64,000 nt of DNA from positions 4,464,001 to 4,528,000 of the forward strand of contig CAKKNE010000005.1 in the NCBI GenBank assembly GCA_918797485.1, written 5' to 3'. This stretch comes from Pelagomonas calceolata (taxonomy: Eukaryota; Sar; Pelagophyceae; Pelagomonadales; Pelagomonadaceae). Shown in pieces: positions 1 through 8,873 of this stretch. Numbering within the stretch: position 1 is the stretch's first letter; every line of letters begins with the position of its first letter. Below the pieces are notes generated by a model that saw only the letters and a list, made by a program, of their open reading frames with translations, was not told where the DNA came from and did not search any database. Made by a program: the position numbers and the translations under genes.

Positions 1-987
1 CGCGACGTCCCGCTCGGCCTTGACGTGTTCGAGGTCGCGATCTAACCTTGCGGTAGCTCGCTCGGGCACGGCGTCGTCCTCGCCGCGCGCCGTTAAGGCC
101 TCCGCGACGGCGCCGCGAACGGCCGCCACCACCACATCGTCGTTCTGCGCCGTTCTAGCGGCCTTCTCGGCATCTTCATGCGTCCAGGCATCTCTAAATC
201 TCGCTTCAATCGCGTCGGCGGCGGTGTGCGCTCTAGCTGCGACGCGGCGCCAGGCGTCGACCTCGCGCGACGCGTTGACTTCTGGAGCCGTTCTCGGTCT
301 TATGGGTGACGCGGACCTTCTACGCCTTCCACGCGACGACGACGGCGAGCGCGGAGAACGAGCGCCGCCCGGTCCCAGTCTCGCTCTTCTACGAGCCCTT
401 TTCCTCCCACTGGTATTCCTTCTCGCGTTATACTTCTCGATGACCACCACCACGCCCTCGGCGTGCAGTCTCCTCTCGCGAGCTTCCTCGGAGGCCCCCG
501 GGCCGTGGTGCCTTCTCTGACCCGATCGCGCTGCGGCCTTCCTCGCCAACCCCAGGACTTGCTCGCCACGAGCATTGACCGCCCCGACATCCGCACCACC
601 CCTAAGACAGGCTTCGACCGTGTCCTTGTGGGCATCATTTCTAACCAACAGATGTAACAGTGTATCTCCTTCGACGACCATGCACTGGTCTCCAAAAACG
701 GCCCCGCCGAACCTTCTCACATCCCCACAGAGCCGCGCGATGGTGCCCGCCGTGTCCTCCGGCTTGCCGCCCCGCATCTTCTTGTCGGCCATCTGCTGCG
801 CACACAGGTAGCGGTTGCAGTTGACCATCGACGCGCGCGCGTCCTCGTGGAACGCGTCCGCGGACAATTCTACCGTGCGCACGGCGGCGTCCTCGAAGGG
901 CGTGCCCGTGGACCGCATCTTCCGCTTCGTCGGCGTCGGCGTGAAGGCCGTTTTTTGCTTGCCCGGTTCTACGACTAGGACGGGCAT
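1..987 (-). CDS. Ankyrin-like, Arg/Ser-rich coiled-coil protein, 3' end outside window
   Basis: This frame is open on the minus strand from an ATG at 987 to the left edge, giving 329 residues with no stop, so it is a partial gene. Residues about 106-147 read as one ankyrin-type repeat (a GDTLLHLLVRN start and a GGADVGAVNARG turn). Residues about 190-230 are Arg/Ser-rich, like an RS or nuclear-localisation tract, and the rest to the edge is charged and probably helical. A plus-strand open frame at 20-520 is its Ser/Ala-rich antisense shadow. The gene shares a 750-bp divergent promoter with the gene at 1738. Function is unknown; a scaffold or nuclear protein is possible. Confidence 0.75.
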   Translation of the reverse strand, partial: MPVLVVEPGKQKTAFTPTPTKRKMRSTGTPFEDAAVRTVELSADAFHEDARASMVNCNRYLCAQQMADKKMRGGKPEDTAGTIARLCGDVRRFGGAVFGDQCMVVEGDTLLHLLVRNDAHKDTVEACLRGGADVGAVNARGEQVLGLARKAAARSGQRRHHGPGASEEARERRLHAEGVVVVIEKYNARRNTSGRKRARRRARLGPGGARSPRSPSSSRGRRRRSASPIRPRTAPEVNASREVDAWRRVAARAHTAADAIEARFRDAWTHEDAEKAARTAQNDDVVVAAVRGAVAEALTARGEDDAVPERATARLDRDLEHVKAERDVA

Positions 988-1737
988 ACTTGTTGCTGTT
1001 TGTTGCTGCTTCGTTCGCTCTTGTTTGCGGTGGCACCGGCTGCCCCTCGGCGCCGCGCGGGATACGCTGTCGTTTGGTACCTTCCCAGTGCTTCGGCAGT
1101 GGGGACTGCGGCTTTTACGCGCCTTCACGCTCGCTTGGCGTTATGAGAGCACCCCACTAGGCGTGGCCGCCTCTCCGGGCGGCTCGCGAGTCCTGCTACC
1201 CTCTTGAAGCGGTGGCGAGGGGTGCGGCGAGAGATGCGTCGTGCTTGCTAGTGTCTTACAGGCCGCTAGCCGGGCTCTCGATTCCACAGTTAAAATTAGC
1301 CACGTGGTGCGCGGCGCAGTGATATTTATGTTCAAATCCGGGCGTGGTCGGTGGTTCCTGACTTCACTCGCAAGCGCTCGTATCGAAGACGCAGCGAAAT
1401 CTGAGCCAGCGGCCGCGCATGAGGCATTTCCGAGGCTACTGACCTGGAATATGGCTCTCCAAGCACGCCCCGCGAAGCTCCGCCTATCGGCGCGCGCTCA
1501 TTTCGCTGCGCACAGCCCTCCTGTCGCGTTTGCGCTCTTCCTTGCTGGTTATGCTTCGTTTTCTCGCCTGGCCGCCCGCGGCCGACCCACACTTGGAGGG
1601 GACCCACACTTGGAGGGTGACGCCGTCGAGGCGCGACGATGGTCTGGCGAGGGTCAGCTTCGAGAGTTCCAGCACGCCATCGACGCGACGTCTCGGTACC
1701 CGCGCAGACTCACATCACCTCGCTCCTCTCCATCACC
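988..1737. other. Divergent intergenic region with repeats
   Basis: This 750-bp stretch separates two divergent genes and holds no convincing coding frame. It contains the promoter palindrome at 1247-1270, a CACGTG box near 1300, two direct copies of ACCCACACTTGGAGGG at about 1585-1617, and the dispersed 15-mer ACGCCATCGACGCGA at 1674-1688. The stretch from the 15-mer to CCCGCGCAG resembles the 3' end of intron 2 of the ABCC gene, so a 5'-UTR intron for the gene at 1738 is possible. Confidence 0.6.
1247..1270 (+). promoter_or_regulatory. Divergent-promoter palindrome, copy 1
   Basis: GCTAGTGTCTTAC followed by 4 nt and CGCTAGC. It lies between the minus-strand ATG at 987 and the plus-strand ATG at 1738 and matches the consensus perfectly. 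Confidence 0.8.
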
Positions 1738-2115
1738 ATGGCCCTCGTCGAACCCGAGCTCTTCATCAAGATATTCTGCGTCGTTATGGGTATGTACGGC
1801 CTCCAGATGCTCGCCGTGCCGGCGAAGATGGTCACGGACCACTTCGACGCGCCGGCGACGCCGCTCCTCCAGTTCTGGATCCGGGGCTCATCGTGCGCCT
1901 TCCTCACGATCGTCTACCTCGTCAAGTTCAAGCTCGCCACGGAGGACGCCGTCCCCGTCGCCCTGGCCATGAGCGTCGCGTGCGGCGCGCTCTACCCGTG
2001 GAACGCCAAGTTCGGCTACCTCTCGCCCGGCCTGCCGACGAAGTACCCGATGCACTACGTGCCCGAGGTCCTCATGTTGGCCTTATCGTGCCTCGGCATC
2101 GCGGCCATGATGTGA
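1738..2115 (+). CDS. Small multipass membrane protein, unknown
   Basis: A 125-residue protein starting at an ATG in good context (ATCACCATGG). An in-frame extension to 1639 lacks a better start. Hydrophobic stretches at about residues 8-25, 45-62, 70-88 and 105-125 suggest four membrane helices; an ALYPWNAKFGY motif lies between helices 3 and 4. I do not recognise the family. Its stop is 30 bp from the stop of the convergent gene at 2146, so the 3' ends must overlap. Confidence 0.7.
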   Translation: MALVEPELFIKIFCVVMGMYGLQMLAVPAKMVTDHFDAPATPLLQFWIRGSSCAFLTIVYLVKFKLATEDAVPVALAMSVACGALYPWNAKFGYLSPGLPTKYPMHYVPEVLMLALSCLGIAAMM

Positions 2116-2145
2116 GTGATCATCCCCTTCCCCACCACCTGTAAT

Positions 2146-2628
2146 TTACTTACTCATCGACGCGAGGACGGCTCTTTGCTCGGACGTGATCACGGCCTGG
2201 TCGATGACCGTCATGCCCGAGATCGGGTTGCCCCACTGGTCCTTTTCCCGCGTGTCCTTGACGCCTCCCGCGTTTTCCGCGATCTGCGCGACGAAGTTGC
2301 CGAAGAAGCCCTTGTCTTCCTTTTTCTTGGTCGCGGGCCGCGGCGACCCGCCAAATGCCAACCAGCACTCGTACGCCGCGTCCGCGCTCAGCGCCGGGCC
2401 CGCCGCATCGACGAGACCCGAGACGAACTGCTCCCGTCGCAAAAACTGCCTCGGCGCGCCGTCGACTAAAAACATCGATTCGAGGACCGCTGCGTCGCCG
2501 AGGCGCGCCGACAGGGCCTCGATGTCGGCTGCGCTCGCATGCAGCGTGACGCATCGGGATGGGAGGGCAGCTTGCGGTGCAAACGACAGCGCGCCGACGA
2601 CGCATAAGGCAGAGAGGAGTCGATTCAT
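2146..2628 (-). CDS. Probable plastid- or secretory-targeted protein, unknown
   Basis: A 160-residue protein with a hydrophobic leader (about residues 1-16) followed by S-F-A-P, the kind of Phe-containing cleavage motif used by heterokont plastid-targeting leaders. A charged, mostly helical body follows, with a KKKEDKGFFGNFVAQIAENAGG segment and a QWGNPISGMTVID segment near the C-terminus. The family is not recognised. Targeting is inferred from the leader only. It shares the promoter at 2629-2932 with the SMYD gene. Confidence 0.7.
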   Translation of the reverse strand: MNRLLSALCVVGALSFAPQAALPSRCVTLHASAADIEALSARLGDAAVLESMFLVDGAPRQFLRREQFVSGLVDAAGPALSADAAYECWLAFGGSPRPATKKKEDKGFFGNFVAQIAENAGGVKDTREKDQWGNPISGMTVIDQAVITSEQRAVLASMSK

Positions 2629-2789
2629 GCTGATGTCCAGCTTGTGCAGTCGTCAGTGAGATGGCAACGAGATGCACAACTGAGCCACAGGCGTAAGGAC
2701 AATATTGTAAAGAGTCTATGCACAGCGTACAGCTGACTACCGGCTGGCGGGGGCCGAGATACAGGCCGCTTTGTCCACGTGAGCTACGA

Positions 2790-2812
2790 GCTAGCGGCAG
2801 TAAGACACTAGC
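2790..2812 (-). promoter_or_regulatory. Divergent-promoter palindrome, copy 2
   Basis: On the minus strand GCTAGTGTCTTAC, 3 nt, CGCTAGC. It sits in the 304-bp gap between ATGs at 2628 and 2933, 161 and 120 bp away. A CACGTG box lies just upstream near 2777. I see nothing else in the gap. Confidence 0.85.
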
Positions 2813-2932
2813 AAAATCGTAGCAAGCAGCCGCGCGCCGTAGCTGAGCCATCTCGGCCACAAGCGCTTGTGCCAGAGCTTCTCGAAAGACCAGCGAACGC
2901 ACCCTTGCAATATCAAGACGAAACGACGACAA

Positions 2933-4249
2933 ATGGCTGCCCTCTCAATGAAGGACCTCGCAGCCGCAGCCGAAGCGACGATTTTAAGGCCCGAAGGCCT
3001 CACATTACAACAAGGAGAAGAAGGCGGAAAGACGCGCTGGTCGTTTCAGGACGAAAAACCGCCGCAGGAAGAAAAAATAATAAATGACGACGTCACCATG
3101 AAAACGTGCACCGGCAGCATTGGCGTCGGCCTCTTCGCGAGAAGGTTGCTCGAAGGAGGCTCGGTAATCCTGAAGAGTCATCCAATCGCCCACGCGGCGC
3201 GGGGCTTCGACGGCGCGCGATGCGACGTGTGTCTGGCGCCCGTCGCCAAGAGCGTGAAATGTCAAGGCTGCGCGGCCGTGGTCTACTGCGGCAAAGCGTG
3301 TGCGACATCCAACGCTTCAAAAGATCATCTGCAAAATGGCGAGTGCAAGGCCGCAGCAGCATTGCCAAAAATACTGCCGACGTGTCTGCTCGCGGCGCGC
3401 GTCTTACGTAAAATGCGCGCCGACCCCGCCATCAATAAATATGTAAGCGCGTTGAAGCGGAAATCGAATCTTGACGGGGACGACGAGTTACAGGCGGCCG
3501 CGCAAGTCGTCAAACAGTTGTCGGGCGAGACTAATGAAAACGCGTGCGCCTCTGTATTAGCTGTGTTACAACGCAACGCGCACTCGGTCTGCGACGATGA
3601 GCTGAGAGAGGTCGGCGTCGCGCTCTATCCGAGGGCGGTGACCGCGGCGAACCACTCTTGTCGGCCGAACATCTGGCCGCGGTTCCGGTTCACTGTCTCA
3701 AAAGCGCCTGTCTTAGAGTACGCCGTCTTGTCAAGTGTCGAGGCGAACAAGGAGCTGACGCACGAGTACGCCGATTTACTTGATGAGCATCGGAGAGAAT
3801 CGCTGCGAAAGAATTACGGGTTTGTCTGCGCCTGCGACGAGTGCGCCTTCGCTTCTAAAGCTAGGGAGGCGGCTCGTACTCAATTACGAGCGAAGCGCGA
3901 CGCCATGGAGGCGGCCCTTAAAAAGGAGGAATGGGAAAGCGCGGCAACACTCGCCGAAGACGTCGCGCGCCTCGAGGGCTTCTGGGCGCCGGGCCACCCC
4001 TACACGGCGTTGCATCGCCTGCGCTGCGCTAAATTGCAAAACCTCGTGGGGAATGAAACGGCGGCGCAGGTGCACATCATGCTCGCGCTCGTGCGATTGG
4101 TGATTTCGCACGGCAAGGAGTCCTCTCTGGCGAAGGAGGCGGCGGACATGCAGGCTAGAGTGATCCATAAACGGGAGGGGCGGACGCTCGTCGAGGACGC
4201 GTCGAGCGACGACGACTACGACTGGCGAAAGGGCATGCGTCCGTGGTAA
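2933..4249 (+). CDS. SMYD-type SET/MYND protein lysine methyltransferase
   Basis: A 438-residue protein starting at ATGG in 2933; an upstream in-frame extension to 2867 begins with a non-ATG codon. A split SET domain is visible: N-terminal GSIGVGLFARR at about 61-71, an inserted MYND zinc finger at 87-128 with the C-x2-C, C-x2-C, Y-C-x3-C and H/C ligands, the SET core NHSCRPN at 230-236 (SAM pocket), a THEYADL segment at about 266, and a post-SET C-x-C-x2-C near 290. The C-terminal region is helical, as in SMYD proteins. It should transfer methyl groups from SAM to lysines of histones or other proteins; the substrate cannot be told. Confidence 0.9.
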   Translation: MAALSMKDLAAAAEATILRPEGLTLQQGEEGGKTRWSFQDEKPPQEEKIINDDVTMKTCTGSIGVGLFARRLLEGGSVILKSHPIAHAARGFDGARCDVCLAPVAKSVKCQGCAAVVYCGKACATSNASKDHLQNGECKAAAALPKILPTCLLAARVLRKMRADPAINKYVSALKRKSNLDGDDELQAAAQVVKQLSGETNENACASVLAVLQRNAHSVCDDELREVGVALYPRAVTAANHSCRPNIWPRFRFTVSKAPVLEYAVLSSVEANKELTHEYADLLDEHRRESLRKNYGFVCACDECAFASKAREAARTQLRAKRDAMEAALKKEEWESAATLAEDVARLEGFWAPGHPYTALHRLRCAKLQNLVGNETAAQVHIMLALVRLVISHGKESSLAKEAADMQARVIHKREGRTLVEDASSDDDYDWRKGMRPW

Positions 4250-4394
4250 AAATTTTGTTCTATCCAGTCGTCTGACGTGGAGTTATGTTCCATAGACTTA
4301 CGATTACGCGATACGGGTACAGCAGTCGGAGGCGGGAGCGAGTTCATGTACAGAGCAATCGATAGGGCGCCGTCTTGCGGGCGTATGATCAATT

Positions 4395-6284
4395 TCAGGC
4401 CGACCGGGGGCCGGCGGTGACCTTGCCGGTCTTCGTCTTGAGGGCAGTGCCGCGGCACGAGTACGCGAAGAGGACGACGGCCGTCGCCTTCGCTAGCAAG
4501 GCCAGGCCCAAGGGCCAGACCAGATCTAGGAGTAGGGTGTTCTTGTCCGTAGGCAGGTCGTAGAGCATGCCGAGCTTCTTCAGCACTTCCCGACCGCCGC
4601 AGCCCTTCCCATCATCTTCATCTTCATCGCAGAAGCAGAACGTGCCAGAATCATAATTATCGCAGGCGTCGTACTTCGAGTCGATGAATTCGGAATACGT
4701 CATGCCGCGCGCCGCATTTCCGAGAGGAAAGACGTAGTGGAACGCCCGCAGCGGCCAGATGATATCTTTTACCGGTATCAAGAACCCGGCGAACAAGAAA
4801 CCGGAGAACCAGCACCCGATGAACATGGCCGCGCCCACCAACGGGTTCGGGAAGGCCACGGCCAGGCACGACGCGTAGCAGTCCCAGCAGTACTGCTGCG
4901 CGAAGAAGAGGGCGGTCGTCGTGAAGAAGCGGTCCCCGGCCATAAAGTTCATGCAGGCGAAGGCCGGCAATCCGAGAGCTACCAAGGCCAGGAAGATGAC
5001 TAGAGGTATCTCCAAGACCGCCCGCGCCGCTAAGTAAGCGGAAGGCGCCACCATGCCGTTGGCCACCTCCGTTCGCACGATTCTGGCTTCCAGATTCAGC
5101 GCGAACACCAACAATGCAGTGACTTGCGCCGGGACCCCAATGTACCAGATGATGAGCCAAAATCGATTCGCGACCTGGTCCTGGTGGCGCTGCCTGCTCT
5201 CGACATACACGGCCGAGAAGTAGAGGTTGCCCATCAGGAAGCATACCGCTCGTATGCCCAACGTTAACACATCTCTCGATAGTAAGGTAGACTGCCTCCG
5301 GAACACGGGCACGAAGGTATTACATAAAGTAGGCGTCAACCCCCAGTTGTCTTCACCACCTTTTTCGACGACGTCGATGGCACCGTTCGTATGAGCTGAA
5401 GCCCAGGCGTCCAGCAGGCGCGTCACCTCCTTTTTGTCGACGAAGTCACTGTTGACCAAGTCAAGTAAAAAGTCCGCCGGGTTCGTGAGTGGTGGTAGGG
5501 GGTGGTCTAGCTTCGCGAAGTAGTCCGTTGCTGAAGACGCTTCGCCCCGATACGCCGTGCGGCCTTCACTCAAAAGTAGTAACTGGTCGAAGGTTGCAAA
5601 TACACTTGTAGAGGGCTGGTGGATCGTCACAACCACTATGAGATCGTCGCTGTCGGCCACCTCCCTAAAAGCGGTTGCGGTTCTGAGAGCAGCAGCAGCA
5701 TCCAACCCAGACGTAGGTTCGTCGAGGAACATGCACACTGCTCTTTTTATCAACGCGACGGCAACAGCTAATCTTTTTTTCTGGCCGCCACTTAGGCCAC
5801 CCCGCACTAATTCATGTCCTACTACGGTATCGGCACAAGATTCTAAACCAAGTTGTTTTAACACGGCATTGACCCGCCCTTCCTCTTTGTCGGCACCGGC
5901 GGCCTCGAATAATATTTTCGCATAAGTGAGCTGTTCTCGAGGTGTGAGTGTCGGCCAGGCGGCCTCCTCCGCCGACTGGGCGACGTAGAAGCACTGCTTC
6001 CGGAACAATGCGGGCGTCAGCGGTCGTCCGCCGAGCGTCGTCACACCGGTCGCCTCGCCAGAAGGCGCCCGCAACGTCAACAACGACAGCAGCGTCGTCT
6101 TGCCGGCTCCCGACGGCCCCAAGATAGCCAACACGCGCGCCCGCTCGACGCGCCCCGAGACATCCTGTAAAATGCTCTTGAGTTGTTTTGTTTTCTTGTC
6201 ATGCACCGCGAAGCCGAGGTCGGAGTAGGCCAGGACGCGCTTCTCGGTGGACGCGAGCTTCTGGCTGGAGATCTCCTTCTCCAT
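4395..6284 (-). CDS. ABCG-type half transporter
   Basis: A 629-residue protein starting at ATGG in 6284 (GGCACCATGG); the longer frame to 6350 begins with TTG. The nucleotide-binding domain is first: Walker A GPSGAGKTT at about 56-64, signature LSGGQKKR near 164, Walker B CMFLDEPTSGLD near 184-195, and H-loop HQPS near 222. A six-helix ABC2-type membrane domain follows from about residue 360, with a Cys-rich loop near residues 570-600 before the last helix. Domain order (NBD then TMD) and length fit the ABCG/White family, which works as dimers exporting lipids or xenobiotics. The substrate is unknown. Confidence 0.93.
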   Translation of the reverse strand: MEKEISSQKLASTEKRVLAYSDLGFAVHDKKTKQLKSILQDVSGRVERARVLAILGPSGAGKTTLLSLLTLRAPSGEATGVTTLGGRPLTPALFRKQCFYVAQSAEEAAWPTLTPREQLTYAKILFEAAGADKEEGRVNAVLKQLGLESCADTVVGHELVRGGLSGGQKKRLAVAVALIKRAVCMFLDEPTSGLDAAAALRTATAFREVADSDDLIVVVTIHQPSTSVFATFDQLLLLSEGRTAYRGEASSATDYFAKLDHPLPPLTNPADFLLDLVNSDFVDKKEVTRLLDAWASAHTNGAIDVVEKGGEDNWGLTPTLCNTFVPVFRRQSTLLSRDVLTLGIRAVCFLMGNLYFSAVYVESRQRHQDQVANRFWLIIWYIGVPAQVTALLVFALNLEARIVRTEVANGMVAPSAYLAARAVLEIPLVIFLALVALGLPAFACMNFMAGDRFFTTTALFFAQQYCWDCYASCLAVAFPNPLVGAAMFIGCWFSGFLFAGFLIPVKDIIWPLRAFHYVFPLGNAARGMTYSEFIDSKYDACDNYDSGTFCFCDEDEDDGKGCGGREVLKKLGMLYDLPTDKNTLLLDLVWPLGLALLAKATAVVLFAYSCRGTALKTKTGKVTAGPRSA

Positions 6285-6445
6285 GGTGCCGCGGGGCAGC
6301 GGGGCAGCCGAGCAAAAGGCCGGCTGCCAGCTGCCTGCCAAGGAGCTCAATATTGATGCACGTGGCGGAATTAAAACGGTTGCCTGACTCGGAAGAGTGC
6401 GTTTGACGGGCGCGCCGGACCTTTGGTGGTCGACGGGTGTGGAAT

Positions 6446-6467
6446 GCTAGTGTCTTGCACCGCTAGC
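6446..6467 (+). promoter_or_regulatory. Divergent-promoter palindrome, copy 3
   Basis: GCTAGTGTCTTGC, 2-3 nt, CGCTAGC; one substitution from consensus. It lies in the 417-bp gap between ATGs at 6284 and 6702. The gap also has two CACGTG boxes (near 6360 and 6563) and a GCTGCCC/GGCAGCC pair near 6648. Confidence 0.8.
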
Positions 6468-6701
6468 TGTGGCTTAAGTGGTTCAGTTTTTGCCGCTGAA
6501 CGTCGCACCTGGGGTCCTTTACGCCCACTGTTTACTGGCTCGACAGGTTTCTGGCGCTGCCGACACGTGCAGCTCGCCCAGAGCGCTTGGTTGTTGCTGC
6601 ATTTACTCAGCTGGCAGGCTGCACTCGCAAGCGCGCGTGCAGCATAGCTGCCCGGCAGCCTTGCGCTCGCTGGCAGGCTATAAAACAAGCTATCAGACGC
6701 A

Positions 6702-7388
6702 ATGCGACGCGCACTCTGCCTCGCATATGCGGCAACAGTCGCCTCGGCTCTCCCGCGGCCGCGGCGAGCCACGACGCTCCACGCGCTGCGAGTCCGGGGC
6801 GGCGGCCCCGTCGACGGCGCGCTCGAGAAGGTAAGAGACCTCACGACGACGCCGGCCGGGTCCGTCGCCTTCGTATCCATATATATGACGATGGAGCTCT
6901 GCGGCATCCCCTCCGTGCCGCTCGCCGCCGCCGCGGGGGTGGCCTACCCCACGAAGGTCGCGCTCGCCGTCGTGCTCGCGAGTTCTGTCACTGCGGCGTG
7001 CGTGGCGTACTACGTCGGACGGACGCGGCTGCGGCCGCGCCTCGATAAGCGCATCTCAAATGATAGGCGCCTGCGCGCCGTCGCCGCGGCGGTCCGCGAC
7101 GAGGGCTTCGCTATATTATTATTGTTGAGGATGGTGCCCATGCCGCCGGCGATCAACTATTTATATGGAGCGATGGCGCCGAAGTTCCCGGCCTATTTCT
7201 TCAGTACTCTACTGGGCTACCTGCCGGGCACGGTCGGCACGGTCCTCGCGGCGAAGGGCGCGACGGTCGCGCTGCCGCGGTGGTGCTACGTCGCCGGAGG
7301 GCTCGGCGTGCTCGCCTTGGTAGGAACGACGGTCGCGACGGGCCGGCGGGTCTCGCGCCAGCTCGACGCGTACGAGAGGCGCGTTTAG
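6702..7388 (+). CDS. VTT (TVP38/TMEM64/DedA-like) membrane protein
   Basis: A 228-residue protein with a cleavable-looking leader (about 1-17) followed by an Arg-rich stretch and RVRGGG. The core shows VTT-family features: ELCGIPSVPLAAAAG re-entrant-like segment (about 67-81), a helix with YVGRTRLR, FAILLLLRMVPMPP at about 135-150, the Gly-rich STLLGYLPGTVGTVL segment (about 168-182) and a last helix. VTT proteins act in ER, Golgi or plastid membranes and some are lipid scramblases; the leader leaves open a plastid location. It converges with the ADAT1 gene, 112 bp between stops, across a hairpin-forming repeat. Confidence 0.85.
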   Translation: MRRALCLAYAATVASALPRPRRATTLHALRVRGGGPVDGALEKVRDLTTTPAGSVAFVSIYMTMELCGIPSVPLAAAAGVAYPTKVALAVVLASSVTAACVAYYVGRTRLRPRLDKRISNDRRLRAVAAAVRDEGFAILLLLRMVPMPPAINYLYGAMAPKFPAYFFSTLLGYLPGTVGTVLAAKGATVALPRWCYVAGGLGVLALVGTTVATGRRVSRQLDAYERRV

Positions 7389-7429
7389 TAACTAGTTTTT
7401 GGTTTACAACACAACAGAATTCATTGCGG

Positions 7430-7462
7430 CGATGGCTTGCAGCTGCCCTAGACGCCATCGCT
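7430..7462. repeat. Inverted repeat between convergent genes
   Basis: GCGATGGC and GCCATCGC form an 8-bp perfect inverted repeat around a 17-nt loop, midway between the stops of the VTT and ADAT1 genes. The arms are variants of the dispersed ACGCCATCG motif. It could be part of 3'-end formation on both strands or a small element remnant. Confidence 0.5.
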
Positions 7463-7500
7463 GCCGGGGATGGCGCGTCGGTGGCGTGAACACACACCGC

Positions 7501-8559
7501 CTAGTCGTCGTCGAGCCGTACACGGCAGCCGTCGACGCCCTCGGGTACGAGGAGACAGGCCGGCGGCAGCTGCGGGTGCGTGCTCCGCTTCGCGAGGTCC
7601 GCGCGCAGGACCTCGCGCGCGGCGACGTCGAGGGCGCGCCGCGGCGCCTTCGCGACGTGCGCCGCGCGGTCGCGAACGCCGAGCTTTTCTAGAAAAGACG
7701 CCGTCGCGAGGCGCGGCACAGCTTTGGAACTCTTGGTCGCGCCGCGCGGCCGGCCCGTCGCCGCGATGAGAATCTCCGGCGACGGGCCGCAGCCGCGCCA
7801 CCAGGCCACGATCAAGGACGACGGCTTCCCGACGCCCCGTCGCGCCGCGACGTCCGCGCCGACGTCGGTCACGCGCGTCCGGAGCAACGGCGGCCGTTCG
7901 TGACAGGCCGCCGCGAGGTACTCCGCGCGCTGAAACAATGCGCGGTCCAGGGCCTGCTCCAGCGTCGCGGCCCGCGGCTGCGCCGACACGACGACGCCCT
8001 TTAACGGAATGTCGTCGGGGAACCGCGCCCGCAGCAGCGCCCCCGGCAGCCCGCAGACGCTCCACTTCAGGATCTTGTCCGAGCACGAGAGCGACCCGCT
8101 CCGCCGGTCGACGGGCACGTCGGAGCGGCCCGGCTTCAATCGCACTGCACCCGTGACCTGCGTGTCCTCGCGCCGCCAGTCGCCGAGCTTCGCGCCCGAG
8201 AAGGCAATCGTAGAATCGTCCAACTCGTAGATGGCCGCGTCGCCGCAGGGCGGCGCCGTCGCGAAGAGCCAGCATTCGCCGCTTCGAGCAATGTCGTAGG
8301 CGTCGGCGTCGTCGAGCAGCGCCCTCCGGAAGGCGCGCCGCGCGACGACCTCCGCGTGGCCGTCGCGGACGACGTCGTCGCACTTCTCCAGCTTGCCGAC
8401 GCACTTGCACCCGGACGCCGCCGCCAGCACGTGGACGTGGCCGCCCGCGTCGACCGCGGCGATGCCGGCGACCACGGTCCAGCCTTCGTCTTTTACTTGC
8501 AGGGAATTGTACTTTTGCAGGATGGCTTCGGCTACTCGTGTTGGGCGGGTGGGGTCCAT
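7501..8559 (-). CDS. ADAT1: tRNA-specific adenosine deaminase, ADAT1/Tad1 type
   Basis: A 352-residue protein with the adenosine deaminase (ADAR/ADAT1) domain over most of its length. Zinc and catalytic residues are visible: H68 and E70 in the DGHAEVVARRAF motif, C105 in PPCGD, and C159 in SCSDKILKWSVCGLPGALL. The PVDRRSGSLSCSDK context is typical of ADAT1, which deaminates A37 to inosine in tRNA-Ala. No double-stranded-RNA-binding domain is present, so it is not an ADAR. The start is the only ATG before the conserved region. Confidence 0.92.
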   Translation of the reverse strand: MDPTRPTRVAEAILQKYNSLQVKDEGWTVVAGIAAVDAGGHVHVLAAASGCKCVGKLEKCDDVVRDGHAEVVARRAFRRALLDDADAYDIARSGECWLFATAPPCGDAAIYELDDSTIAFSGAKLGDWRREDTQVTGAVRLKPGRSDVPVDRRSGSLSCSDKILKWSVCGLPGALLRARFPDDIPLKGVVVSAQPRAATLEQALDRALFQRAEYLAAACHERPPLLRTRVTDVGADVAARRGVGKPSSLIVAWWRGCGPSPEILIAATGRPRGATKSSKAVPRLATASFLEKLGVRDRAAHVAKAPRRALDVAAREVLRADLAKRSTHPQLPPACLLVPEGVDGCRVRLDDD

Positions 8560-8689
8560 GCTGCACTGCGCTGCACTGCTCGTTTATCGAGGAAATCGCT
8601 GCGGCGTCGTTACCGCAATCAATGTGCCTGCACTTTGGACCAATGACACCACTGGTGCGCTGCGGCACGCCTTTGGGGGCTCAAGCCGC

Positions 8690-8712
8690 GCTAGCGTCGT
8701 GTGAGACACTAG
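8690..8712 (-). promoter_or_regulatory. Divergent-promoter palindrome, copy 4
   Basis: On the minus strand CTAGTGTCTCAC, 3-4 nt, CGCTAGC; the outer arm starts one base short. It lies in the 314-bp gap between ATGs at 8559 and 8874, 130 and 161 bp away. A short GAGAGC-AA-GCTCTC hairpin lies about 16 bp before the ABCC start. Confidence 0.8.
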
Positions 8713-8873
8713 GAAACATCCCCGTGCGTGTTTTGCAGTGGCACACACGGCGTGCGCGGCGTGCTGAGACGCCAGCGCTGCGATTAAGACTCATTGTGTT
8801 CGTGCCTTGTTTTGCGCGTGCAAACTTAAGAGTTCAAACCCACTGAGAGCAAGCTCTCCTGCAGCCATACTCA

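Noticed and set aside
6679-6685. TATAAAA as a TATA box
   Set aside because: It lies only 17 bp before the ATG, so a start 25-30 bp downstream would fall inside the coding sequence.
8826-8860. tRNA-like GTTCAAACC word
   Set aside because: The flanking bases do not form a T arm and no acceptor or anticodon stem can be drawn.
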